Shown here piece after piece: positions 17,393 to 26,462 of a DNA stretch of 64,000 nucleotides. The notes under the pieces are model-generated. The model was not told where the DNA came from and made no database searches. It saw only the letters and a program-made list of their open reading frames with translations. Position 1 is the stretch's first letter; every line of letters begins with the position of its first letter. This DNA is from Mesorhizobium amorphae CCNWGS0123 (GTDB taxonomy: Bacteria > Pseudomonadota > Alphaproteobacteria > Rhizobiales > Rhizobiaceae), in contig NZ_CP015318.1 in the NCBI RefSeq assembly GCF_001686985.1, positions 1,858,001-1,922,000 on the forward strand, in the 5' to 3' direction. The translations under genes and the position numbers were made by a program.

Positions 17393-18913
17393 ATGGACTT
17401 GGAATTTGGGAACTATCGCCTGAAACGCGCCGAACGGCTGCTGCTGGGGCCCAAGGGGCCGATGGACCTTTCGGCACGATCCTTCGACATTCTGGCCACG
17501 TTGCTGGGGAGGCCGGACGAGGTGATCGGCAAGACCGAACTCTTGGATGCAGTCTGGCCCGGCGTGGTGGTGGAGGAGAACACGCTGCAGGTCCACATTT
17601 CGGCGCTGCGAAAACAGTTGCCAGCCGAGATGATCGTAACCGTGCATGGTCGCGGGTACAAATATGCCGGCCCGAGGCCCTTCGAGACCTCCGCGGAGGC
17701 TCCGGCGCCGCTCAGGCCGTCCATCGCAGTTCTTCCCTTCGACAACGTGAGCGGCGACCCGGAACAGCATATTTTCTGCGAAGGATTGGCGCTCAACATC
17801 GTCGCCAGCCTCGGGCGCTTTCACGAGTTGTTCGTGATCGACCGGTTTTCGACCCTGGCCTACCGGAACCGGCCGGTTACATCGGCTGAGGCTGCGCGTG
17901 AACTGTCGGTTCGCTACATTCTGGAGGGGAGTGTTCAGAAGGCTGGGGATCGCATCCGAGTCTCGGTCCAACTTGTCGACGGAGCCGATAGCCGGCAGCT
18001 TTGGACCGAAACCTACGATCGGCAATTGACGGATATCTTCTCGGTCCAGGACGAAATCACCGGGACGATCATCGGTACCCTAGCGTCCGGCTATGGCGGC
18101 AGGCTCGGCAGGGCTTGGCGTGACCGAAGCAGGTCCGCCGGACTCGAGAGTTTCGTCGCCCTGGACCATGTCCAGCGCGCCATCGATGCCTGTCGTTTCA
18201 GCAAGGAAGGAGAGAGCCTTGCCAGGGAGCATCTGACAAAGGCAATCGAATGTGATCCGAGACTTGCCAAGGCCTATAGCAAAATGGCGTTGAGTCACAT
18301 GGCCGACGCCTGCTGCGGCTGGGCCGACGACCATCACGCCTCGATGGGTCTGGCCCGCCGATGGGCAGTGGAGGCGATTGCCTGCGACGACGGCGATTCT
18401 TGGTCCTATTGGGCTTTCGCCAACTATCATTTGTATACGTTGAATCATGGCGTGGCACTTGAGGCCTTCCGGAAAGCCCTCGAATGCAATCCCAACGACG
18501 CCGACGTGAAGACCGACTATGCACTTTGCCTAAGCTATGCGGGCAGGCCTGAAGAGGGCATCGAGCAAGCACGAAAGGCCATGCGCCTCAATCCCTTTCA
18601 CTACGAATGGTACACTTCCCAACTGGGCCAGATCTATTTCGATGCCCGCCAATATGACAAGGCCATCGCTACCTTCGCCAGCCTGCGCTCGCTTGATAGC
18701 GCCATCATGCGAATCTATCAGGCCGCCAGCTTCGCTGCCGAGGGGAATCAGCAGCAGGCCCAGAAATCGATGAAACGCGCTCTCGAACTCGATGCCGGCG
18801 CCACGCTGGAAAAATGGACTGATCCGAAGCTCGCCCCCTATGGTGATGCCGCGTACTTTGAGCATTTTCGCAAGAATCTCCGCAAGGCCGGCCTGCCGGA
18901 GCGGGCCACGTAG
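17393..18913 (+). CDS. Winged-helix regulator with TolB-like and TPR domains
   Basis: The 506-residue product has an OmpR-type winged helix (about 5-95; V-E-E-N-T-L-Q-V-H-I-S-A-L-R-K, then V-H-G-R-G-Y-K-Y), a TolB-like segment (about 110-235; P-S-I-A-V-L-P-F-D-N, then Y-I-L-E-G-S-V-Q-K), and a TPR array to the end. Unlike CadC it has no transmembrane helix, so it is probably a cytoplasmic DNA-binding protein. The input signal is unknown. The TolB-like segment is clearly related to that of the adenylate cyclase-like gene at 27.4 kb. Confidence 0.8.
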   Translation: MDLEFGNYRLKRAERLLLGPKGPMDLSARSFDILATLLGRPDEVIGKTELLDAVWPGVVVEENTLQVHISALRKQLPAEMIVTVHGRGYKYAGPRPFETSAEAPAPLRPSIAVLPFDNVSGDPEQHIFCEGLALNIVASLGRFHELFVIDRFSTLAYRNRPVTSAEAARELSVRYILEGSVQKAGDRIRVSVQLVDGADSRQLWTETYDRQLTDIFSVQDEITGTIIGTLASGYGGRLGRAWRDRSRSAGLESFVALDHVQRAIDACRFSKEGESLAREHLTKAIECDPRLAKAYSKMALSHMADACCGWADDHHASMGLARRWAVEAIACDDGDSWSYWAFANYHLYTLNHGVALEAFRKALECNPNDADVKTDYALCLSYAGRPEEGIEQARKAMRLNPFHYEWYTSQLGQIYFDARQYDKAIATFASLRSLDSAIMRIYQAASFAAEGNQQQAQKSMKRALELDAGATLEKWTDPKLAPYGDAAYFEHFRKNLRKAGLPERAT

Positions 18914-19005
18914 ATGCGTTGCGTCGCTAGAGCGCCACCGGCAACGTTTCAGTGACGGCCGTAGCCGCGGCTAGGTACGGCGCGTCTTTGAGGATTGAAG
19001 GCGTC

Positions 19006-20286
19006 CTATGGGGCGGCCTTTCCGGCATCGGCGTTGACGAGCGGGGCGCCGGCGGGCCGCTCGTTCATCAGCGCGGCGACGATCACGCCCGACACGAAGG
19101 TCAGGCCCGCAATCGCAGCGATCGCCGAGGCTAGGCCGAAGAAATCGGCTATGAGGCCGGCCGAGAGAGCGCCGATTGCGTAGCCAAGATCGCGCCAGAA
19201 GCGGTAGACGCTCAGCGACCGGGCGCGCCACGAGGGATGAGAAGCGTCCGACACGGCGGCGATCAGGCTCGGATAAACCATGGCAGTGCCGAGCCCGAGC
19301 AGAACGCTCGCCAGCAGCCACCAGCGAAAGTCACGGGTCAAGGCGGTCAGGAGCAGCGCTGCCGCTTGCACCCACATGCCTGACGCGATCAGGCCCTTGC
19401 GCCCCCAGCGATCACTTAAAGGGCCTGTGGCGACCTGCAACAGTCCCCACACCCCGGGATAGACGGCCTTCAGGATGCCGATGCGCTCGATGCCTAGGCC
19501 GTTGGCGGCGAAGAACAGCGGGAAGATGCCCCAGCTCATGCCGTCATTGAGATTGTTGATCAGCCCGGCCTGCGAGGCGGCGAACAGATTGCGGTCGCGG
19601 AAGGTGGTGAGGACGAAGACCTCGCGGAAGGAAATCGGCGAGGCTTGTTTGACGTGACCGGCCATCTCCGCCCGAACATGGTCCCGCGTGTCGCGCACCA
19701 GTACGAGCGAGAGGATGGTTCCAAGCAGGGCGTATGCCACGCCGAGATAGATCGGCACCGGACGTAGGCCGTATTGCCCAGCGAGATACCCGGTGAGAAA
19801 GGCCGTGACGCCGACTGCGAAATAGCCGGCGAACTCGTTGAGTCCGACCGCCATGCCCCGTCCTTTGGGGCCGACAAGGTCGACCTTCATGATCACAGTC
19901 ATCGACCAGGCAAACCCCTGGCTGATGCCAAGCAAGGCGTTTGCGGCGATGATCCAGCCCCAGCTCGGCGCCCAGATAATGATGAACGGCACCGGCAGCC
20001 CGAACAGCCAGCCAAGAATGAGCACGCGCTTGCGGCCCCATGTATCGGCGAGTTGCCCGGAGATGAGATTGGCGAAGGCCTTCACCACGCCAAAGCTGAC
20101 GATGAAGGAGACGACCAGCGTCGTCGAAGCGACCCCGAACTCTTCAGAGCCAATGAGCGGCACAACGGTGCGCTCGATGCCCACCATGCCGCCGACAAAA
20201 GCGTTGATCAGCACCAGGAGCGAAAACTGCTGCCAGTTGGCTTTAAGCCCGAGGGCAACACGCGGCGCAACGCCGTCTTCACTCAC
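19006..20286 (-). CDS. MFS transporter linked to the persulfide module
   Basis: The 426-residue product shows 12 hydrophobic segments and the MFS loop motif (G-Q-L-A-D-T-W-G-R-K-R after TM2; G-P-L-S-D-R-W-G-R-K-G in the second half). Its GTG start overlaps the stop of the upstream hydrolase gene, so the two are translationally coupled. The substrate is not evident; given the partner genes, a sulfur oxyanion or related compound is a reasonable guess. In the BigR operons I know of, the transporters are of the YeeE/YedE type instead. Confidence 0.85.
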   Translation of the reverse strand: MSEDGVAPRVALGLKANWQQFSLLVLINAFVGGMVGIERTVVPLIGSEEFGVASTTLVVSFIVSFGVVKAFANLISGQLADTWGRKRVLILGWLFGLPVPFIIIWAPSWGWIIAANALLGISQGFAWSMTVIMKVDLVGPKGRGMAVGLNEFAGYFAVGVTAFLTGYLAGQYGLRPVPIYLGVAYALLGTILSLVLVRDTRDHVRAEMAGHVKQASPISFREVFVLTTFRDRNLFAASQAGLINNLNDGMSWGIFPLFFAANGLGIERIGILKAVYPGVWGLLQVATGPLSDRWGRKGLIASGMWVQAAALLLTALTRDFRWWLLASVLLGLGTAMVYPSLIAAVSDASHPSWRARSLSVYRFWRDLGYAIGALSAGLIADFFGLASAIAAIAGLTFVSGVIVAALMNERPAGAPLVNADAGKAAP

Positions 20287-21014
20287 TGCGCGGCTCCGGC
20301 ATTCAGCGCGCGGGTACGTGCCGCCTCCGGTGGTGGCGGAGGAATATCAGCCACCATGGCCGCGACGAATTCGTCCTCATCAGCGATGCGAAAAGCCTTG
20401 TTGAAGCGCTTCTCAAAACCGATGGTCGATGTCGGCTTGCCGCTGAGCGAACGGCCACATACCGACCCGGAAAAGGCGCCGGGCAATACCTCGACGTGGT
20501 CGGGCAGGTCCTTGAGGCGCTGGGCGCTGGCAAACAGGCGACGCGCGCCATCCTCTGCGCTCGAGGCAAGCTCGGTGCGCCCAAGATCGCCGACCATTAG
20601 CGTATGGCCGGTCAGCACGAACCAGGGTTCGACGGTGCGTGTGCGGTCGGTCACCAGCAATGCAATGTGCTCAGGCGTATGGCCGGGCGTGTGCATGATC
20701 TGCGCGGTGACATTGCCAAGTTCGAGCACCTCGCCGTCCTTGACCCGGTGGAACGCAAAGTCGGCAGCTGCACTCTCATGCAGCACGTATTCCGCGCCGG
20801 CGGCCTGCGCGAGAGCGCGGCCGGCCGAGACATGATCTGCATGAATATGCGTGTCGATGACGTAGAGGATGCGCATGCCGGTGGCTTTGGCCGCATCGAG
20901 ATAGGGTTGAACATCGCCAACGGGATCAACGACCGCAGCGGACGCCTTGCCGCCGCAGCCAAAGAGGTAGGATACGGCGACGGGGTCGGAATGAAGAAAC
21001 TGGCGCAGGATCAT
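20283..21014 (-). CDS. MBL-fold hydrolase, persulfide dioxygenase-like (Blh/ETHE1 type)
   Basis: The start at 21014 has AAGGAC nine bases upstream; ATGs at 21041 and 21044 are alternatives. The 243-residue product carries the metal motif T-H-I-H-A-D-H, the second ligand region H-T-P-G-H-T-P-E-H and a T-G-H-T-L-M-V-G-D-L-G-R-T segment. This is the pattern of ETHE1 and Blh enzymes, which oxidise glutathione persulfide to sulfite. The first gene of a two-gene unit with the MFS transporter, it is read divergently from the ArsR-rhodanese gene. Confidence 0.85.
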   Translation of the reverse strand: MILRQFLHSDPVAVSYLFGCGGKASAAVVDPVGDVQPYLDAAKATGMRILYVIDTHIHADHVSAGRALAQAAGAEYVLHESAAADFAFHRVKDGEVLELGNVTAQIMHTPGHTPEHIALLVTDRTRTVEPWFVLTGHTLMVGDLGRTELASSAEDGARRLFASAQRLKDLPDHVEVLPGAFSGSVCGRSLSGKPTSTIGFEKRFNKAFRIADEDEFVAAMVADIPPPPPEAARTRALNAGAAQ

Positions 21015-21092
21015 CGGGATGTGTCCTTCATGGGCCGCCATCATCGGCCCAGCGAAATGCTCCGAACCTTGACAGCCCGGTCGATGCGTGTC

Positions 21093-21112
21093 ATTCAAAA
21101 ATTATGTTGAAT
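21093..21112. promoter_or_regulatory. AT-rich ArsR/BigR-type operator in the divergent promoter
   Basis: ATTCAA and TTGAAT flank eight A/T-rich bases. This lies between the hydrolase and the ArsR-rhodanese genes, 24 bases before the regulator start. Similar AT-rich palindromes are bound by BigR and other ArsR-family sulfide sensors, so self-repression of both directions is likely. Confidence 0.7.
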
Positions 21113-21135
21113 GATGTAACGTCGGTTCGAAGCTG

Positions 21136-21801
21136 ATGTCAATCCGCAAACCGAAGCAGGCACTCTATGAGCAGTTCGCGATTGTAGCGAAGGCGCTCGG
21201 CAACCCTCAGCGGCTAGAGCTGATCGAACATCTGGCGCAGGGTGCTCGCAGCGTCGACCTGCTGGCTACCAAGGCCGGGCTTCCAATCGCCAACGTCTCT
21301 CAGCACCTGCAGACCCTGCGCCGAGCTGGGCTGGTCCAGGCCGAACGCGAGGGGAAATTCGTGAACTACCGGCTCACCGACGACACCGTACTGTCGCTGT
21401 TTGCGTCGGTCCGCTCCGTCGCGGAGCGCCACCTCGCCGAGGTCGACCGTATCGTGCAGGGCTATTTCGAAACTCGCGACAGCATGGAGCCAGTAACCCG
21501 AGAGACGCTGGCAGCTCGGATGCGCGACGGGCTAGTTACCGTGATTGACGTCCGCCCACCGGACGAGTTCGCACTTGGCCACGTGCCGGGCGCGATCAAC
21601 GTGCCGCTCGCCGATCTTCAAGCGCGTCTGCCGGAAATCGACCCGGATCGCGAAATCGTTGCCTACTGCCGCGGACCTTGGTGCGTGATGTCATTTGAAG
21701 CTGTTGCGGCGCTTCGCGAATGCGGCTTCCAGGCTCGTCGCTTGGAAGACGGACTGCCGGAATGGAAAGCAGCGGGACTGCCTGTTGAGGTGACGATGTA
21801 G
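21136..21801 (+). CDS. ArsR-family repressor fused to a rhodanese domain
   Basis: Residues about 8-100 form an ArsR winged helix (A-L-G-N-P-Q-R-L-E-L-I, then N-V-S-Q-H-L-Q-T-L-R-R-A-G-L-V); residues about 120-220 form a rhodanese domain with catalytic loop C-R-G-P-W-C (Cys178 and Cys183). The fusion would let a persulfide on the rhodanese cysteine be read out by the DNA-binding part. Such ArsR-rhodanese fusions are known in several bacteria. A divergent sulfur hydrolase gene and an operator-like dyad support a role in persulfide or sulfide control. Confidence 0.88.
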   Translation: MSIRKPKQALYEQFAIVAKALGNPQRLELIEHLAQGARSVDLLATKAGLPIANVSQHLQTLRRAGLVQAEREGKFVNYRLTDDTVLSLFASVRSVAERHLAEVDRIVQGYFETRDSMEPVTRETLAARMRDGLVTVIDVRPPDEFALGHVPGAINVPLADLQARLPEIDPDREIVAYCRGPWCVMSFEAVAALRECGFQARRLEDGLPEWKAAGLPVEVTM

Positions 21802-21823
21802 CCACCGCCCTGGGGGGCTGAAC

Positions 21824-22252
21824 ATGACAGTTGATGAAATGCTCTGTGAAGCTCGCGCCATGCTGACACCGCGCCTCTCGCCGGCTGCGGCCTACAGGGA
21901 GATGCAGCAAGGTGCACTGCTTGTCGACATCCGCTACCTCGAGCAACGAGCCCGCGACGGCGAGATTCCCAACGCGGCGATTATCAGCCGCAACGAATTT
22001 GAGTGGCGCTGCGATCCTAGCACTCCGTGGCGCCACGAAATGATCAACAAAGACGACTACAAACAGCGCATTATAGTGCTCTGCAACCAAGGCTATCAGT
22101 CGAGTTTTGCTGCTGCGAACCTGGTGCGCATTGGTCTAAGCAATGTTACCGACATCGAGGGTGGCATGCAGGGCTGGCTTTCAAGCGGCCTCCCGGTCGT
22201 GCCCTTCGAGACCTCCAGGATACGTGCACTCTTGGTGGCATCGGGCACTTAG
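21824..22252 (+). CDS. Single-domain rhodanese-like sulfurtransferase
   Basis: The 142-residue product has a rhodanese fold with active-site loop C-N-Q-G-Y-Q-S (Cys87) and the D-I-R-Y-L-E-Q-R-A-R-D-G-E-I-P-N-A entry. It follows the fusion gene by 22 bases and is probably in the same operon. It would move sulfane sulfur between thiols; the partner is unknown. Confidence 0.85.
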   Translation: MTVDEMLCEARAMLTPRLSPAAAYREMQQGALLVDIRYLEQRARDGEIPNAAIISRNEFEWRCDPSTPWRHEMINKDDYKQRIIVLCNQGYQSSFAAANLVRIGLSNVTDIEGGMQGWLSSGLPVVPFETSRIRALLVASGT

Positions 22253-22436
22253 CCCGCAGTGTCGTCGGCTGCCGTCCTTGCAAGGAAGCTGTCGCAACCA
22301 GTGAGCGCGTCGCTAGGCGGATTGCGCCCATTCTCTAGGCGTCGCCTAAAGTCCCAGAAACGTAAAGGACGAGACCCTAGCTTCCAGGACTAGGAACTTG
22401 ATGACATCAGCGTTCGCAGTGCCGGCGAAAGCGGGC

Positions 22437-22625
22437 CTAGCTAGCGACAATCAGGTTTTGGACTTGCTCCCGGTCACCTTGCGACCACTGTTTCGGGTCT
22501 TCACCGTGGGCGACTTCAGCGTGAAGTTCGACGTGCTTCATTACCTCTGACGCGCTCTCTGCCGTGAAGCTCGCCGGGCACGCTTCCATCCCCGGATAGT
22601 CCCTGCACCGATACGTGTACGGCAT
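22437..22625 (-). CDS. DUF1059-like small protein
   Basis: The 62-residue product begins M-P-Y-T-Y-R-C-R-D-Y-P-G-M-E-A-C-P, then M-K-H-V-E-L-H-A-E-V-A-H. This Cys/His pattern is that of the DUF1059 family of small, probably metal-binding proteins. Function unknown. It lies alone between the sulfur module and IS remnants. Confidence 0.7.
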   Translation of the reverse strand: MPYTYRCRDYPGMEACPASFTAESASEVMKHVELHAEVAHGEDPKQWSQGDREQVQNLIVAS

Positions 22626-22974
22626 CGCTGCCTCCGTATATTAGAGAACGCTTTAGGAGAGAGAGCGAACGCGAGTTTTGTCAATACGCCTTTCGATGCC
22701 GTAGCAGTTTTGCTCGCAGGGGGTTGCAGTGCGGCGGCTGGAAGAATCGCTGGTCGCATAGAGCTATACGGGAAGCTCAGCGGTATTGGCTGACTTCGTG
22801 GCCAGGAGCAGCATCGGCCCTCGGCCGCGCTCACCCGTGTGATCCAAAGTAAAGCCAGCCACGAGCGCCGCCGTCACATCTGCCAATGCCGGGAAGCGGT
22901 ACACGTCGGCCTGAAACGCCCCGCACGGCAGTTTCGTCCTCATTCGTTCTAAACACCAGCGCCAGGCGTATCAT
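22626..22974. other. Gene-free spacer before an IS21 remnant
   Basis: I see no gene or clear repeat in these 349 bases. Confidence 0.4.
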
Positions 22975-23581
22975 GGCCACTGCTCTCGGCCGAGATCGCC
23001 GAGACGCAGGCCCGCTCCATCAAGTACCAGCTAACCGTCGCCAAGCTGCCGCTGGCCAAGGACATTGAGGACTTCGACTTCACCGACACGCCCGTCAACG
23101 AGGCGCTGGTCCGCGACCTCGCTACCGGCAGCTTCATCGCCGACAGCGCAACGCCGTCCTCATCGGCGGCACCGGAACGGGCAAGTCGCATCTCGCCATC
23201 GCGATTGCCCGAGCGCTCATCCGTAACGGAGCGCGCGGCCGCTTCTTCAACGTCGTCGATCTCGTCAACCGGCTCGAGACCGAGCACCGCGCCGGAAAGC
23301 GGGCGCGCATCGCCGACTACCTGACCCGGCTCGACCTCGTCGTGCTCGATGAGCTCGGCTATCTGCCCTTCGCACAAGCTGGTGGCCAATTGCTCTTCCA
23401 CCTGATCAGCCGGCTCTACGAGCGCACCTCTATCATCGTCACCACCAACCTGGCCTTCGGCGAGTGGCCGGCCGTCTTCGGCGACGCCAAGATGACGACG
23501 GGGTTGCTCGACCGGCTCACCCATCACTGCGAGATCGTCGAGACCGGCAACGAGTCCTGGCGCTTCAAGAACCGCGCCTGA
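22975..23581 (+). pseudogene. istB: IS21-family istB helper ATPase, truncated and frameshifted
   Basis: The sequence reads L-L-S-A-E-I-A-E-T-Q-A-R-S-I-K-Y-Q, then the Walker A segment G-G-T-G-T-G-K-S-H, then [11 protein letters not shown] and the C-terminal W-R-F-K-N-R-A. The N-terminus and istA are missing. A base is lost near 23143 (GACAGC where the second copy at 30.1 kb has GACCAGC). IstB assists the IS21 transposase; this remnant cannot transpose. Confidence 0.8.
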
Positions 23582-23650
23582 TCAACCCGACGCTGCCAAG
23601 CTCATCCGCGCTCGCCGGGCTGCGCAACCCTGACCAGCTCCGCCCGGCGA

Positions 23651-23724
23651 GCGCTGACCCTTGTGCCCTACGAAGGGGTCCCCTTTTGCGCGCCGATCCA
23701 GGGTCCCCCTCCGTGCTGATTGAC
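23651..23724 (+). mobile_element. IS21 right-end remnant, copy A
   Basis: The stretch after istB, with ACGAAGGGGTCC and GATCCAGGGTCC, is the kind found between istB and the right end of rhizobial IS21 elements. It recurs at 24489-24562 in the same orientation with only a few differences. Confidence 0.6.
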
Positions 23725-23890
23725 AGCCGGGACGCTCACACGGGCCTGGAACGCCGATTTCGACCTGGATGGCCGTGCCGATGGCGGCACCCGGCTGCAG
23801 GATCTTGCGACGGTCGAAAGGCGTGTCAATGCGAATCTGCCGTGGGCGTGATTGCACCGCGGGACCTGCGCGATGCGGCCGTCGAGCGCT

Positions 23891-23913
23891 TGACTGAGCG
23901 ACACAAGCGCCGC
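23891..23913. repeat. 23-bp direct repeat, copy 1
   Basis: It matches 24368-24390 with one mismatch (TGACTGAG then C or T). The two copies flank the SnoaL-like gene; the second includes its stop codon. Confidence 0.6.
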
Positions 23914-23979
23914 TTTGATGGACAGACGACGTCGAGCAGGTGTGATGCCTCACGGCAGCATCAGGAGGACGATTGAGCC

Positions 23980-24378
23980 ATGACCGACCGCGAGGACTTC
24001 CTTGCCTGGGTCAAGACCGCGCTGTATGAGGCGGAGCTCGCGCTGCACAATGGCGACCCAGCCCCCAGGCGGGCTCTCTGGTCCCGCAACGAGCCCGTGA
24101 GCGTCCTGGGTGCGTGGCGCAACGCCCACGGCCAGCGAGAACTGGAGGAACTCTTCGCCGCTCTCGGCACGAGCTTCTCCGACTGCACGTCGTATGCATT
24201 CGAGCTGCTGTCCTACGACGTGGTGGGCGACATGGCCTATACCGAAGGCTTCGAGCACACCTCAGCCTCTGTCGATGGTCGGCCCCGCACCTACACGTTG
24301 CGCGTCACCCAGGTGTACCGACGCGAAGGTGGCGAATGGCGCGTGGTCCATCGCCACGGTGACACCGTGACTGAGTGA
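23980..24378 (+). CDS. SnoaL/NTF2-like protein
   Basis: The 132-residue product has the NTF2-like cone fold pattern (early R-A-L-W-S-R-N-E-P-V-S-V-L-G-A-W, later V-T-Q-V-Y-R-R-E-G-G-E-W-R-V-V-H-R-H). An AGGAGG precedes the ATG by some 16-20 bases, so the ribosome site is imperfectly spaced. These proteins range from ketosteroid isomerase-like enzymes to binding proteins, and no catalytic residues can be assigned. It lies between two IS21 right-end remnants and two 23-bp repeats, so it is a passenger of past transposition. Confidence 0.75.
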   Translation: MTDREDFLAWVKTALYEAELALHNGDPAPRRALWSRNEPVSVLGAWRNAHGQRELEELFAALGTSFSDCTSYAFELLSYDVVGDMAYTEGFEHTSASVDGRPRTYTLRVTQVYRREGGEWRVVHRHGDTVTE

Positions 24379-24390
24379 CACAAGCGCCGC
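24368..24390. repeat. 23-bp direct repeat, copy 2
   Basis: Second copy of the repeat at 23891-23913; it covers the end of the SnoaL-like gene. Confidence 0.6.
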
Positions 24391-24488
24391 CGCAAAAACG
24401 ACTTGTTGGACGTCCTCTGCGGCGGGCCAGCCCGGGGGCAAATCTGGGCGCGCATCCGCGGCTCATGAGACATCTCTTCTTCTGGCGA

Positions 24489-24562
24489 CCGCTGACCATT
24501 GTGCCCTACGAAGGGGTCCCTTTTGCGCGCTGATCCAGGGTCCCCATTCCGTGCTGATTGAC
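24489..24562 (+). mobile_element. IS21 right-end remnant, copy B
   Basis: Nearly the same as 23651-23724 but without an istB gene before it. The rest of the 427-base gap between the SnoaL-like and synthetase genes holds this remnant and the repeat at 24613; no gene is seen. Confidence 0.55.
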
Positions 24563-24612
24563 AACGAAGCACACCAACTGGCTTCGGAGTGCCTAGTTCG
24601 GCTCAGCCAGGG

Positions 24613-24703
24613 GCGCCAGAGCGCGCCAGACGCTTCGGGCCTGACGACAAGCGGCTCAGCCGGAACGCGCGCTGGCGGGGCTCTAAGAGTGGAGGGACGG
24701 GCA
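24613..24703. repeat. Direct repeat flanking the acyl-CoA synthetase, copy 1
   Basis: It shares GCCAGAGCGCGCCAGACGC at its start and GGCTCTAAG(A/T)GTGGAGGG near its end with 26463-26542, with a variable middle. The copies are in the same orientation on either side of the synthetase gene. Confidence 0.6.
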
Positions 24704-24805
24704 TGTAAACGAGCGAGTGCTGGCATTGGCCGGCAGGAGTTTATCGAGCCGTTGATGCCAACCCTGTTGATGCTTCCGATTTCAGAAGGCGCTCCGCCAA
24801 CTTCT

Positions 24806-26320
24806 TCAACACACCCGATCAACCTTATCCGTGGCGCTGAGGGGCATCTCATCCAGCAAAAAAACGCTCTCCGGTGCCTTATAGCCAACGCTGGCGCGAG
24901 CGAAATGGATAAGCTCCTGCGGGGCTGGCTGCGCGGCGCCTGGCTTGAAAGTTACGAACGCGTGGACATTTTCGCCATGGACGGTGTCAGGGACCCCGAC
25001 AACTCCGGCGATTGCCACTGCGGGATGCCGCATCAGGGCTTCCTCGACGTCCTGCGGGCTGATGTTCGAGCCATCGTGTACAATGATCTGTTTTCGCCGC
25101 CCGCAGAACCAAAGGTATCCGTCCTCGTCTATCTTCATCACATCGCCGGTGTCCAGCCAGCCATCCCTGATGGTGGCACGCGTTGCATCTGCATCACCCC
25201 AATAGCCGACCATGTTGCAAGGCGAGTTGATCCAGAGGCGCCCCTGAGCGCCGGGAGGCAGTTCATTGCCGTTATCGTCGCGGATGGATATCTCGTAGCC
25301 GACAATCTGACGCCCGATCGAACCCGCTTTGTTGAGCCCGTCAGGAGGATTGATCGTGGCAACTCCAATTTCAGACATGCCGTACAGCTCATTGACGGAC
25401 AAGCCGCTGAGCGCAGTAACTTCGAGCGCCAGCTCGAGCGGCACTTTATCGCCGCCGGCACAGAGCAGTCTGAATGACGAAAAGTCTTCGCGCCTGGCAT
25501 TCTTCGCCCGAACCAACCCGAAGAGGACCGAGGGCAAAGCGATGAGTATGGTTGGGCGATGCTCGCGCAGCATCAACAGGAGCCCGGGTCCATCGCAGCT
25601 TGGCGGTACGACGACACGAGCGCCGGCTGCGAGTCCCATGAGAGCGTCCAGGAGCGCTCCGATGTGCGACATGGATCCGCTCAGCAGAACGATGTCGTCC
25701 GCCGCAGTTTGGCAGCCCTGTGCGAAGCTGGCAATCATATTGCCCAGACTTTCGAAACTATGGGCTACGCCCTTTGCCAGGCCGGTACTGCCCGAAGTGA
25801 AAAAGATAACCGCAGGATCAGTAGGCGCAGGCATCAGCGAAATTTCGGACGCGATCGGGCTCTCCAAGAGCGTCGCGAAGTTTGAATGGCGATCGTGCTC
25901 GGAGCCGTAGTTGATGACCCCAAGTGGCAAGTCACGCGCGACACTGGAAGCGATGTCTTCCTGACGGTCAACATGGGCCAATAGCGCCCGAGCGCCGCTC
26001 GTCTTGAGTCCATGATCGATCTCGGGAGGCGTGTATCGGTAGTTCAAGGGTACTGCCACGATCCCCGATTTGAGGCAGCCCAGGTAGTGAATCATCAGCG
26101 CAGCGCTATTGGGCATGAGCGACGCAATTCTATCGCCCGGCTTCAGCCCATAGGCCAGCAAGCCAGCGGAATAGCGTTTGCTGGCGCGCTCGAGTTCTTG
26201 CCAGCTCAAGCTGCCCTCGGGGCCAACAAGTGCCAGATCATCTGGCTTGCGTCTTAGCCCAACGTCGAGCAGACGTGGTACCCAGATTGGCTCGTCGTGC
26301 TTGGCTCGTGACTGAGGCAC
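24806..26320 (-). CDS. Class I adenylate-forming enzyme (acyl-CoA synthetase-like)
   Basis: The 504-residue product carries the AMP-binding loop F-F-T-S-G-S-T-G-L-A-K-G, the Y-G-M-S-E-I-G motif, W-L-D-T-G-D-V and hinge region G-R-R-K-Q-I-I-V-H-D-G, and ends at T-D-K-V-D-R-V with the catalytic-Lys motif (usually G-K-V-D-R). It stops about five to ten residues earlier than most family members. It would activate a carboxylic acid as acyl-AMP and join it to CoA; the acid cannot be predicted. GTG 26320 is preferred because the domain begins soon after; the frame itself is open to 26431 (TTG). Both sides carry about 80-90 bp direct repeats, which suggests insertion as a unit. Confidence 0.8.
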   Translation of the reverse strand: MPQSRAKHDEPIWVPRLLDVGLRRKPDDLALVGPEGSLSWQELERASKRYSAGLLAYGLKPGDRIASLMPNSAALMIHYLGCLKSGIVAVPLNYRYTPPEIDHGLKTSGARALLAHVDRQEDIASSVARDLPLGVINYGSEHDRHSNFATLLESPIASEISLMPAPTDPAVIFFTSGSTGLAKGVAHSFESLGNMIASFAQGCQTAADDIVLLSGSMSHIGALLDALMGLAAGARVVVPPSCDGPGLLLMLREHRPTILIALPSVLFGLVRAKNARREDFSSFRLLCAGGDKVPLELALEVTALSGLSVNELYGMSEIGVATINPPDGLNKAGSIGRQIVGYEISIRDDNGNELPPGAQGRLWINSPCNMVGYWGDADATRATIRDGWLDTGDVMKIDEDGYLWFCGRRKQIIVHDGSNISPQDVEEALMRHPAVAIAGVVGVPDTVHGENVHAFVTFKPGAAQPAPQELIHFARASVGYKAPESVFLLDEMPLSATDKVDRVC

Positions 26321-26462
26321 TTCGTTCCCGCCGCTTGGATTGACGACCGTCGATGGTCCTGACTTGCGAAGGCCTGGTTCACTCGACCTAACCGGAAAAA
26401 CGGATGTGGGGCCCCTAGGGCGGCCAGGCAAGCGGCCATCCCGATCATGTCGCGCAGCCTGT

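Noticed and set aside
20604..21110. A 168-codon frame opposite the persulfide dioxygenase-like gene
   Set aside because: It is antisense and covers the operator region; no support from motifs or ribosome site.
24551..25477. A 308-codon plus-strand frame opposite the acyl-CoA synthetase
   Set aside because: It is antisense to a well-conserved enzyme and carries no motif.
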